Origin: CAWIHS01 sp963836005
GTDB lineage: Bacteria > Pseudomonadota > Gammaproteobacteria > GRL18
Length of the DNA stretch: 64,000 nt
Reading direction: 5' to 3'
Assembly (NCBI GenBank): GCA_963836005.1
Contig: CAWIHS010000002.1
Location: 806,001 to 870,000, forward strand
The notes beneath the pieces were generated by a model, which was not told where the DNA came from, did not search any database, and saw only the letters and a list, made by a program, of their open reading frames with translations. How positions within the stretch are numbered: the first letter of the stretch is position 1; each line of letters begins with the position of its first letter. A program made the translations under genes and the position numbers. Below, one piece after another: positions 1 to 7,236 of this stretch.

Positions 1-1458
1 GCTGGCGTCAACATGAATTTCTCCGGCCATGTACAATCACCCTTTGCTTTGAACGATGTAGAAATAGATTTGCACAGTGATCGTCTGGCCCTGTCAAGCG
101 TGTGGCCGTCCTCGCCGGTCACTGGTTTATTCCGGCAGGTCAGTGCTCAATTAAATACCAGCGGCACCTCGCCGCAGCTACTGCTGAACAATCTCGACGG
201 TAACTTAGCGATCGATTCAGCCAACCTGACATTGCCGGCAAAGCCAGGTGAGCCACTAAAAAAAGTGACTTTAAACAAAGTTAATCTCAGCGCAAAACCT
301 GATCAACCCATGCGCTTGCAGACCAGCGTGGAATATGCAAATCATGTCTTTGAGCTCGAGCTTGCGGCTGGAACACTGGCGGAACTATTTGCCAAAGACC
401 AACCCTGGCAGACCTTCAGGCTAAGCGCTCAAGGCCAGTTCGAAAATAAACCACTGAGCATTGCAGGACAATTTGGACCGTTATCTGCGGTGCTTGCCGG
501 ACGGAACCTGGACATAGCATTGACTGCTCATGAGCAGGATCTCAAGGCACAGGTCAAGGGTAGACTGGCCCGTTTCACCGAACTGGAAGGCAGCCGCCTG
601 GATATTGATCTGTCGGGTCACAGCCTTGCGCAGCTGACCCCCTGGTTAGGTATGGATTTACCGGAGACTTCTCCTTTTACCCTTAGTTCGCAGCTCGACG
701 GCCGTGAATTTCGCCTGGGATTAAAGCGTATTAAAACCAGCATTAGGAACAGTGATATCAGCGGTGAACTCACCGGCCATATACAATCACCCTTTGCTCT
801 GAGCGATGTAGAAATAGAGTTACACAGTGAGCTTCTGGACCTGTCAACCGTAGCGCCGTCCTCGCCGGTCACTGGTTCCTTCCGCAAGGTCACTGCGCGA
901 TTTAAGACCAGCGGTAATTCACCGCAGTTACTGCTGAACAATCTCGATGGTAAATTATCTAGCATTTCAGCCAATCTGACACTACCGGCAAAGCCAGGTG
1001 AGCCACTAAAAAAAGTGACTTTAAACAATGTTAATTTCAGCGCAAAACCTGATCAACCCATGCGCTTGCAGACCAGCGTGGAATATGCAAAACATGTCTT
1101 TGATCTTGAACTTGCGGCTGGAACACTGACAGAACTGATTGCGCAAGACAAACCCTGGCAGACCATCAGACTCAAGGCTCAAGGCCAGTTCGAAAATAAA
1201 CCACTGAGCATTGCAGGACAATTTGGACCATTATCTGCGGTGCTTGCCGGACGGAACCTGGACATAGCACTGACTGCTCATGAGCAGGATCTCAAGGCAC
1301 AAGTCAAGGGTAGACTGGCCCGTTTCACCGAGCTGGAAGGCAGCCGCCTGGATATTGACCTGTCGGGTCCCAGCCTTGCGCTGCTGACCCCCTGGTTAGG
1401 GGAGACTTTGCCTCAGTCTGAACCTTTTACCTTTACTTCGCTGCATTCAAGGCCGTGA
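1..1458 (+). CDS. AsmA-like repeat protein, N-terminal part (partial at left edge, ends by frameshift)
   Basis: The frame is open from base 1, and the first ATG (13) lies inside a repeat unit, so the true start is upstream of the window. The protein is rich in beta-strand-like alternating hydrophobic segments and carries two 250-residue repeats. They share segments such as SPFAL, LLLNNLDG and LAGRNLDIALTAHEQDLKAQ. AsmA/DUF748-type proteins are large periplasmic, inner-membrane-anchored proteins implicated in phospholipid delivery to the outer membrane; that role is inferred from the family. The frame ends at a TGA (1456-1458) created by one extra base relative to the equivalent point of the first repeat. 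Translation of the same protein continues in the next frame at about 1460. The family call is moderately sure; the frameshift is directly visible. Confidence 0.7.
   Translation, partial: AGVNMNFSGHVQSPFALNDVEIDLHSDRLALSSVWPSSPVTGLFRQVSAQLNTSGTSPQLLLNNLDGNLAIDSANLTLPAKPGEPLKKVTLNKVNLSAKPDQPMRLQTSVEYANHVFELELAAGTLAELFAKDQPWQTFRLSAQGQFENKPLSIAGQFGPLSAVLAGRNLDIALTAHEQDLKAQVKGRLARFTELEGSRLDIDLSGHSLAQLTPWLGMDLPETSPFTLSSQLDGREFRLGLKRIKTSIRNSDISGELTGHIQSPFALSDVEIELHSELLDLSTVAPSSPVTGSFRKVTARFKTSGNSPQLLLNNLDGKLSSISANLTLPAKPGEPLKKVTLNNVNFSAKPDQPMRLQTSVEYAKHVFDLELAAGTLTELIAQDKPWQTIRLKAQGQFENKPLSIAGQFGPLSAVLAGRNLDIALTAHEQDLKAQVKGRLARFTELEGSRLDIDLSGPSLALLTPWLGETLPQSEPFTFTSLHSRP
22..771 (+). repeat. 750-bp intragenic repeat, unit 1
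   Basis: This is the first of two tandem 750-bp units within the AsmA-like gene. The GGCCAT...CAATCACCCTTTGCT block at about 25-50 recurs exactly 750 bp later. The last third (about 430-620) is almost identical to 1180-1370, with only a handful of mismatches, while the first half has diverged more. The unit encodes 250 residues in frame. Confidence 0.9.
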
Positions 1459-1521
1459 ACATCGCCTGGAGTTGAAGGGTATTAAAAGCAGTATGGGGAA
1501 CAGTGACATCAGCGGTGAAAT
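772..1521 (+). repeat. 750-bp intragenic repeat, unit 2
   Basis: This is the second tandem unit. It carries the extra base near 1450 that breaks the frame. After about 1521 the sequence diverges into the unique C-terminal part of the gene. Confidence 0.9.
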
Positions 1522-2521
1522 AAGTTTTCCTCTGCGTCAGCAGAATAAAATGATCCGGGTAAATCTGCAGTCAAAGTTACTGGATTTGGCACCTTTCCTT
1601 GCGACAGCCCGGGAGCAGGAATACGACATCAATAAGTCGTCATTATTCGAGCGGGAACTACCGCCGCAAACCCTGCAGGAGCTGAACGGGATCCTGCAAT
1701 TTGACATCGGGCATCTACACGCCGGTGATAATTTTATAATCGATGACATTAAGCTCAACGCAAAAATGCATCGAGGCCATATCCAGTTAAATATGACGGC
1801 GGATGGGGAACGTCTAAAGGCTGATGTTGATCTAAAGCCGGGAGACACCCATTGGAGACTCGTGCTGAATCACAAAGGCCGGCTGGATCTGAATCGACTG
1901 ATCAAACAGGAGCAAGAGAACCATGTGCTTCTCAAGCCCCCTCTGGTACTGGACGTAAATCTCAACGGTCGTGGCAGATCATTGTCGGCAGTGCTAGGAT
2001 CTGCAGATGGGTCTTTGCTGATGGAGCTGGGAGCGGGGCAGCTTAGTGAGAATATTTCCAGGCATATTCCATTCGGCGGTGTGCTGAGCACTGTATTAGA
2101 AACTGTTTCTCAGCAGAATAGCGCAATTAAGCAGCACGGTCTGGAATGTGTGGTTTTTCAACTTGATATCTCCAACGGCATTGCGATCAGCACCAGGGGT
2201 CTGGCGCTGCGAACCAAAAAAATCAACGTGTTAGGCGGCGGATCGCTTAAACTGAGTAGCGGTGAGATAGAGCTTCAGTTCAAGACGGCCCAGCGTAAAG
2301 GACTGGGGTTGTTCAACGTTCTGGGTATTATGGACAAAGTTTTTGGAGTGACCGGGACGCTGCAGCATCCCAGGGTGAGGCTGAATGTGAAGGGAGCGCT
2401 TATCCACGGAGGGGCAGCCTGGGCCACTGGTGGTCTTAGCCTGCTTTATGACTCCCTGTTCAAGCGTCTGACGGCATTCAGTAATCCTTGCGAAACTGTT
2501 TTAAAATCCGCTCATCAATGA
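1472..2521 (+). CDS. AsmA-like protein, C-terminal part (continuation after frameshift)
   Basis: This frame starts with a TTG that is probably not a real start. It continues the repeat protein after a +1 frameshift near 1445-1452. Its first residues (IKSSMGNSDISGE) match the start of the preceding repeat units (IKTSIRNSDISGE). The rest resembles the AsmA C-terminal domain: an LNG(I/K)LQFDI-like strand region, LADGSL-like SADGSLLMELGAG, and a closing segment FKTAQRKGLGLFNVLGIMD typical of the family end. No separate ribosome binding site is evident. The two pieces together most likely are one gene, disrupted either in the genome or by a sequencing/assembly error. The gene closes with TGA at 2519-2521 and is followed by a 235-bp gap. 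Confidence 0.7.
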   Translation: MKGIKSSMGNSDISGEISFPLRQQNKMIRVNLQSKLLDLAPFLATAREQEYDINKSSLFERELPPQTLQELNGILQFDIGHLHAGDNFIIDDIKLNAKMHRGHIQLNMTADGERLKADVDLKPGDTHWRLVLNHKGRLDLNRLIKQEQENHVLLKPPLVLDVNLNGRGRSLSAVLGSADGSLLMELGAGQLSENISRHIPFGGVLSTVLETVSQQNSAIKQHGLECVVFQLDISNGIAISTRGLALRTKKINVLGGGSLKLSSGEIELQFKTAQRKGLGLFNVLGIMDKVFGVTGTLQHPRVRLNVKGALIHGGAAWATGGLSLLYDSLFKRLTAFSNPCETVLKSAHQ

Positions 2522-2756
2522 GCCTGAGCCTGGTTTCGATTTGTACTTAATAAAGGAATTATATTGTTCGCAAAAAAGGTTTGTATTTTGTAACTGCTCA
2601 GCAGAAAGATATAATCCTGCTGGTTACTATCAGAAGTTGAACTATCAGAAGATGATATAAAGATGAGGGTAAATAAAGGTGGACTATTTGCATGAATCGA
2701 CTTCTGCCGATGATTAAATTCGACTTCAGGGATGAACACAAAAAAGGACTCTATGT

Positions 2757-4211
2757 ATGAATTTTACCTCGTATGCTGCTGTGGCCGGGCTGCTGCTGCA
2801 CCTGCTGATCGAGCTGGTACTCATTGTGCGTGTTCTGCTGCGGCCGAATCGGCAGCCAGCTTCACGGGTTGCATGGATTGTGGTTATTGTCACAGTGCCG
2901 GTGATTGGGATCATGGCCTATATTCTTTTCGGTGAAACGAGTATCGGGCGCCGCCGTATCGATCGGGAACGCCGTGTCACCGAGGCAATGCCAGACTTGC
3001 CCGCGCCCCTGCCCGCGGAGGAGGCTAACTTCGAGGCTATCTTACCACAGCAGCATAAGCATCTATTTCGCGTCGGGCGCTCGATCAGCCATTTTGAACC
3101 GATCGGCGGCAACTCTGCGAGTCTGCCTGCAGACTCCAATGCAGTAATTGATGCGATGGTGGCCGATATTGACTCAGCTAAGCAGCATGTTCATGTGCTA
3201 TTTTACATCTGGCTGCCGGATAGCAATGGCTGCAAGGTCGTCGAGGCTCTGAAACGTGCGGTAAATCGGGGAGTGGTATGCCGTGCTATGGTCGATGATC
3301 TCGGCTCACGCATTATGACCCATTCAACACACTGGCAGTCGATGCGCGATGCCGGCGTGCATGTGGCTATAGCACTGCCGATTGGCAATCCTTTGCTGCG
3401 TCCATTTAAAGGCCGTATTGACCTGAGAGATCATCGCAAGATCGTTGTCATTGACGGGCGTATCACTTACTGCGGCAGCCAGAACTGTGCCGATCCTGAA
3501 TTTCGTATCAAGCCAAACTATGCTCCCTGGGTGGATGCTATGATGCGTTTCGAGGGGCCTGTCGCGGCCCAGAACCAGCGCCTGTTTGCCAGAGACTGGA
3601 TGACTTACCAGGGAGAAGATCTCTATGCGCTGTTGCGCGAGCCGATCCATGCACCCAGGGCGGGGTTTACCGCACAGGTCATTGCCACCGGTCCAACGGT
3701 GCGTTCCACGGCTATGCCCGAAATGTTTGAGTCACTCATGTATGCCGCTCACAGTAAACTTGTTATCACTACTCCCTACTATGTCCCTGACGAGTCAATG
3801 CAGAATGCCCTCTGCTCTGCTGCGTATCGCGGCGTAGACACCCGTATTGTTTTCCCGGCCAGAAATGACTCGTGGATCGTTGCGGCCGCGAGCCGCAGCT
3901 ACTACGCCGACCTGCTCGCGGCTGGAGTAAACATCTACGAGTATGACGGCGGGCTGCTGCATACAAAATCTCTCACGCTGGACGGTGCCGTGACATTGAT
4001 CGGCTCCGCCAATATGGATCGTCGCAGCTTCGAGCTCAACTACGAGAACAATATCCTCTTCTGCGATGCCGCCCTGACCGCGCAGATGCGCCAGCGGCAG
4101 CAGGAATATATCAACCACTCGCATCGGGTCAATCCGGACGAGGTGGCCGGCTGGCCTGTAACTCGCCGTTTATGGAACAACACGATTGCAATGCTGGGGC
4201 CGCTTCTTTAA
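2757..4211 (+). CDS. cls: Cardiolipin synthase (phospholipase D superfamily)
   Basis: The 484-residue protein has the length of ClsA-type enzymes. It joins two phosphatidylglycerol molecules, or PG and another phospholipid, to make cardiolipin at the inner membrane. Two N-terminal membrane segments (about 7-28 and 38-59) precede two PLD domains. Each PLD domain has an HxK(x)4D motif, the first at H226 (HRKIVVID) and the second at H402 (HTKSLTLD), the latter followed by GSANMDRRSFELN. The ATG at 2757 was chosen because an A/G-rich AAAAAGGA lies just upstream and the first membrane helix begins immediately after it. It stands alone between the AsmA-like gene and a decayed regulator; both neighbours on the left concern envelope lipids. 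Confidence 0.95.
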   Translation: MNFTSYAAVAGLLLHLLIELVLIVRVLLRPNRQPASRVAWIVVIVTVPVIGIMAYILFGETSIGRRRIDRERRVTEAMPDLPAPLPAEEANFEAILPQQHKHLFRVGRSISHFEPIGGNSASLPADSNAVIDAMVADIDSAKQHVHVLFYIWLPDSNGCKVVEALKRAVNRGVVCRAMVDDLGSRIMTHSTHWQSMRDAGVHVAIALPIGNPLLRPFKGRIDLRDHRKIVVIDGRITYCGSQNCADPEFRIKPNYAPWVDAMMRFEGPVAAQNQRLFARDWMTYQGEDLYALLREPIHAPRAGFTAQVIATGPTVRSTAMPEMFESLMYAAHSKLVITTPYYVPDESMQNALCSAAYRGVDTRIVFPARNDSWIVAAASRSYYADLLAAGVNIYEYDGGLLHTKSLTLDGAVTLIGSANMDRRSFELNYENNILFCDAALTAQMRQRQQEYINHSHRVNPDEVAGWPVTRRLWNNTIAMLGPLL

Positions 4212-4267
4212 TTTATACCTTTTTGCTTTCCATCCAGTGGAATCCTTGTTATTACGATTGCTATACC

Positions 4268-4534
4268 ATGTCTGCCAGCAACGCTGTTGAAGAAGGACGC
4301 CTGTCTCAGAAGAGCACCCGTGCGGTGAAGCAGCCCTTGTTCGAAGCCCTGACAAAACGTGAACTCGATGTGCTCACGCTGCGATCCCAGCGCCTCTAGA
4401 ACAAGGAGATCGCCGCATAGCTCAACGTCGCTCCGGCAACGGTCAGAAGCCACCTGAAGCACATCTACGAAAAGCTTGGCGTAAAAAAATGCCGCCAGGC
4501 AGTGCTCAAGGCTGCAGAATTACAGATCCTGTAG
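4268..4534 (+). pseudogene. LuxR/MalT-type helix-turn-helix regulator remnant
   Basis: One frame reads through a typical LuxR-family C-terminal DNA-binding domain: LTKRELDVLTL, then NKEIAA, then LNVAPATVRSHLKHIYEKLGV and an RQAVLKAAELQIL tail ending in TAG (4532-4534). Two TAG codons interrupt it, at 4397-4399 (where the family usually has Ser/Thr after GL) and 4430-4432 (where Arg/Gln/Glu is usual before Leu). The long N-terminal portion of such regulators is absent; only about 40 residues precede the domain. Helix sequence is otherwise well kept, so decay looks recent. A functional short protein is unlikely. Confidence 0.8.
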
Positions 4535-4913
4535 GCCCGGGATCCTCCCTTTCAGAACCTCTGCAATCGCAGCTTTGCTTCATTCCTGGCTGCTTAAGCG
4601 GACTAAACATTATCCTTGAACGGCTCGATGTCAAGCTCGAACATGGCCCACTTTACTTTTGTCCGGCGGCATGCACATACCGGGTAAACCTTCTGACCTC
4701 GTAATTACCGGCAGTGATGCGTCTTCACTCGACTCACATTCTCACACAGCGTCTGATATTTCAGACCTTTTGCCACATAAATCCTCTATTATTGGGGATG
4801 TTTAGGCTGATAAAAACAGTTAGGATTCAGGTGATGAATAAAAAGGATGCACTTCTTATTTATCTCTGGGACAAACATAAATCTAATGCTGCATACATCA
4901 GCCGTGCAGAAAA
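4535..4913 (+). other. Gene-free interval with one candidate regulatory motif
   Basis: No convincing coding frame is present: the open frames here lack family resemblance and ribosome binding sites. The only structured signal seen is the CCTC-AT-rich-GGGGATGT motif at 4783-4802, described separately. Confidence 0.5.
4783..4802 (+). promoter_or_regulatory. Candidate operator/promoter motif, copy 1
   Basis: CCTCTATTATTGGGGATGTT resembles two other sites in the window (5270-5288 and 10470-10488). All share C-rich / T-rich / GGG(G)ATGT organisation upstream of a transport or envelope gene. A weak hexamer TTAGGA lies 17 bp downstream of GATGTT. Function is inference from the repetition only. Confidence 0.35.
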
Positions 4914-5195
4914 ATGAATCTTTATCAACCTCTTTCTACAAAAGCGAAAGAAGCCATCAAACTCGGTCTGTCCATGTTACTGGTATACGCCATTGCCATG
5001 CAAATGGGCTGGGAAAGCCCGTTCTGGGCGGCACTGACAGTGGCTACGGCCAGTGAAGTGCCGCTCAGCGACGAGGTTTACGAAAATTTGTACCTGCTGC
5101 TGGGCGCATATCGGGCGGTGTCTGAAGCGTTGGTGGATTATTCCAGCAGCGTTGAACACATCGAATGGAGGCATTGGAATGAAGCGCGGTTCTGA
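4914..5195 (+). CDS. FUSC-family transporter, internally deleted remnant (93 aa)
   Basis: Residues 1-45 resemble the first membrane segment of FUSC/AaeB-type aromatic-acid exporters (AKEAIKLGLSMLLVYAIAM...SPFWAALTVA). Residues from about 60 resemble the extreme C-terminus of the same proteins (YRAVSEALVDYSSSVEHIEWRHWNEARF). FUSC proteins are normally around 650-700 residues, so the whole middle is missing while the frame is kept. A second, differently deleted FUSC gene lies at 6607-7011. Transport activity is unlikely in this form. The ATG is preceded by only a weak GCAGAAAAA. Confidence 0.6.
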   Translation: MNLYQPLSTKAKEAIKLGLSMLLVYAIAMQMGWESPFWAALTVATASEVPLSDEVYENLYLLLGAYRAVSEALVDYSSSVEHIEWRHWNEARF

Positions 5196-5269
5196 AAAAA
5201 AACGCTGTGAGATGCACCTGAAAGACCCGGATTCGTGGTTCTGCTTGTCTACTATTCAGGTTAATTATA

Positions 5270-5288
5270 CCCTTTTATGGGGGATGTC
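5270..5288 (+). promoter_or_regulatory. Candidate operator/promoter motif, copy 2
   Basis: CCCTTTTATGGGGGATGTC forms an imperfect CCC...GGG palindrome and precedes the antiporter gene by about 60 bp. A TTAAGG hexamer lies 17 bp after GATGTC. It resembles the copies at 4783 and 10470. Confidence 0.35.
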
Positions 5289-5350
5289 TTTCAGCAACCA
5301 GCATGTTAAGGTTTAAGCAGACGCGAAAAACATTTTGGAGGACTTGCAAT

Positions 5351-6589
5351 ATGATGTATGAAAATATGGCAATTCTGGCAATGTTCATTTTTTTCTACAG
5401 TATTGTGAGCGAAGGGCTGGAACGAACACCGATTAACGGAGCGATCGTGTTTACTGCTTTTGGCCTGGTGATGGGGCCTACTGGTCTGGAACTGCTGAAT
5501 CTGAACCTGGACTCCGAAGGTCTGCGTACACTGGCTGAATTAACGCTTGCGCTGGTGTTATTTACAGATGCCGCCAATGCTAATCTTGGAGTACTCAGCA
5601 AGAGCTTTCATATTCCTCTGCGTCTGCTATTAATCGGCCTGCCGTTAACCATCCTGCTCGGCTTTGTGGCCGGGGTGCTGGTATTTGACGGGCTGACACT
5701 GCTGGAAATTGCTATCCTGGCGACGATGCTGGCACCTACCGACGCGGCCCTGGGCAAGGCCGTAGTCACGAATGAATCTGTACCGGCCAAGATTCGTGAG
5801 GGACTCAATGTGGAGAGCGGTTTGAATGATGGTATCTGCGTGCCGATTCTGTTTGTCTTTCTTGCTCTTGCCAGCAGCCATGCTGGAGGCACTGAGGGTA
5901 GTACTCAGTCACTGGCACTGAAACTGGTGGCCGAGGAGATAGGTATTGGATTTGCAGTGGGAGCGCTGTTGGCTCTGGTCGGTTCCGGGCTAATCAAACA
6001 GTGTGCCGAGCGGGGATGGATCACAAAAACCTGGCAACAGCTGCCAGTGGTCGTTCTGTCTGTGAGCTGCTTCGCGACAGCACAGCTCCTGGGCGGCAGC
6101 GGATTTATTGCCGCCTTTGTTGGCGGCCTGCTGTTTGGTGCAATTACAAAAAAACACAAATCCAGGCTGCTGCTCGCAGCGGAAGGAACAGGGGATACCT
6201 TGGCCTTGCTCACCTGGGTGGCTTTTGGCGCAGCGGTCATTGGCCAGTGGATTCACTCTTTCAGTTGGGAAATTGTGTTTTACGCCCTGCTCAGCCTGAC
6301 TGTGGTACGGATGCTGCCGGTGTTTGTGACGCTTGCAGGGATGAATCTGAGAACGGATGAAAAACTGTTTATGGGCTGGTTTGGACCTCGAGGTCTGGCC
6401 AGTATTGTGTTTGGGATATTAGTCCTCAACGAACATCTGCCCGGAGCTACAACCATCTCCATGACCGTAGCCTTTACTATCGCACTAAGTATTGTCGCAC
6501 ACGGCCTTAGCGCAAATCCGCTGATTTCTGTGCTTGTTGCGAGGTTAAAGCGTACAATTGGGAACAGCATTATGGATAAACAGGCTTAG
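5351..6589 (+). CDS. Cation:proton antiporter, CPA1/NhaP type
   Basis: A 412-residue membrane protein with about twelve hydrophobic segments. It exchanges Na+ or K+ for H+ across the inner membrane; the substrate is not determinable here. The region APTDAALGKAVV followed by ESGLNDG carries the Asn-Asp pair (N159-D160) typical of CPA1 electroneutral antiporters. The start at ATG 5351 was preferred over the in-frame ATG at 5303 because GGAGG (5337-5341) sits 9 bp upstream and the first helix begins directly afterwards. The gene is inserted between two FUSC remnants, which is unusual for an efflux operon. A candidate regulatory motif lies at 5270-5288. Confidence 0.9.
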   Translation: MMYENMAILAMFIFFYSIVSEGLERTPINGAIVFTAFGLVMGPTGLELLNLNLDSEGLRTLAELTLALVLFTDAANANLGVLSKSFHIPLRLLLIGLPLTILLGFVAGVLVFDGLTLLEIAILATMLAPTDAALGKAVVTNESVPAKIREGLNVESGLNDGICVPILFVFLALASSHAGGTEGSTQSLALKLVAEEIGIGFAVGALLALVGSGLIKQCAERGWITKTWQQLPVVVLSVSCFATAQLLGGSGFIAAFVGGLLFGAITKKHKSRLLLAAEGTGDTLALLTWVAFGAAVIGQWIHSFSWEIVFYALLSLTVVRMLPVFVTLAGMNLRTDEKLFMGWFGPRGLASIVFGILVLNEHLPGATTISMTVAFTIALSIVAHGLSANPLISVLVARLKRTIGNSIMDKQA

Positions 6590-6606
6590 ATTTTTAAAAT
6601 GTCGCT

Positions 6607-7011
6607 ATGATCCTCTCCATTAAAGCAAAACAAGCGATCAAGGTTTCACTGGCTCTGGTGACGGTTTACTGGATTGCCATGAGTGCGGGATGGATGACCC
6701 CCTGCTGGGCCGCCTTTGCGGTTGCAATGATAGCACTGCCCACCGCAGGACAATCGATCTACAAGGGAATGCTTCGCGTTGCGGGAACTATTCCAGGGTG
6801 TATTGCTGCACTTACCATTATGGCACTGGCTCCGCAAAGTCGTTGGGGACTGCTGCTGCTTGCCTGTGCCTGGATCTTATTCACGACTTACATGATGCTT
6901 TTCTACCGCTTGCTCGGTGGTTATCGAGGTGTTTCTGATGCAGCCCTCGCTTATGCCAGGGCTGCAGGCGCTATCGACTGGAAGCAATGGCAGGAAGAGA
7001 AATTCTCATGA
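6607..7011 (+). CDS. FUSC-family transporter, internally deleted (134 aa)
   Basis: Residues 1-100 match the N-terminal membrane bundle of FUSC/AaeB-type exporters (AKQAIKVSLALVTVYWIAM, TPCWAAFAVAMIALPTAGQSIYKG, then two more helices). From about residue 105 the sequence jumps to the family's C-terminal end (LGGYRGVSDAALAYARAAGAIDW...EEKF). Roughly 500 residues, including the cytoplasmic domain and second bundle, are absent. The stop overlaps the start of the DUF1656 gene (ATGA), the normal arrangement in such efflux operons, so operon structure is preserved. It may be nonfunctional, or a short membrane protein still partnering the downstream adaptor. Confidence 0.65.
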   Translation: MILSIKAKQAIKVSLALVTVYWIAMSAGWMTPCWAAFAVAMIALPTAGQSIYKGMLRVAGTIPGCIAALTIMALAPQSRWGLLLLACAWILFTTYMMLFYRLLGGYRGVSDAALAYARAAGAIDWKQWQEEKFS

Positions 7012-7223
7012 TCGGACCCATCCCCAGCGAGTTTGCCCTCGGCGGAGTCTATATGCCGCCACTGTTAGTTGCCAGTCTGTTCGGCCTGTTAGCTGCTACC
7101 ATAACGGCTCGTCTGCTCAACCGTTACCGCTTGTCCAGGCACTTTTTTTATCCGCCGCTGGTGTTTGTGGCGTTGATGATCATCTACACGATTGCCATTG
7201 GAGCATTCTTTATTGGGATATAG
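7008..7223 (+). CDS. DUF1656 / AaeX-like small membrane protein
   Basis: A 71-residue protein with two membrane helices, beginning MIGPIPSEFALGGVYMPPLL. This is the usual signature of DUF1656 proteins encoded next to FUSC pumps and HlyD-type adaptors. The ATG overlaps the upstream stop codon, so translational coupling is likely. In the E. coli aaeXAB system the equivalent protein is AaeX, of unknown precise role. A longer reading from 6987 is rejected because it would extend into the FUSC C-terminus. Confidence 0.85.
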   Translation: MIGPIPSEFALGGVYMPPLLVASLFGLLAATITARLLNRYRLSRHFFYPPLVFVALMIIYTIAIGAFFIGI

Positions 7224-7236
7224 AGTGAGTTCTTAT

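Noticed and set aside
4397..4432. Possible TAG recoding (amber suppression) in the LuxR-type frame
   Set aside because: All other genes in the window use TAG rarely and only as stops, and the N-terminal part of the regulator is missing as well. Ordinary decay explains it.
4489..4917. Two small open frames between the LuxR remnant and the FUSC remnant
   Set aside because: They lack initiation signals and similarity, and one overlaps the regulator remnant.
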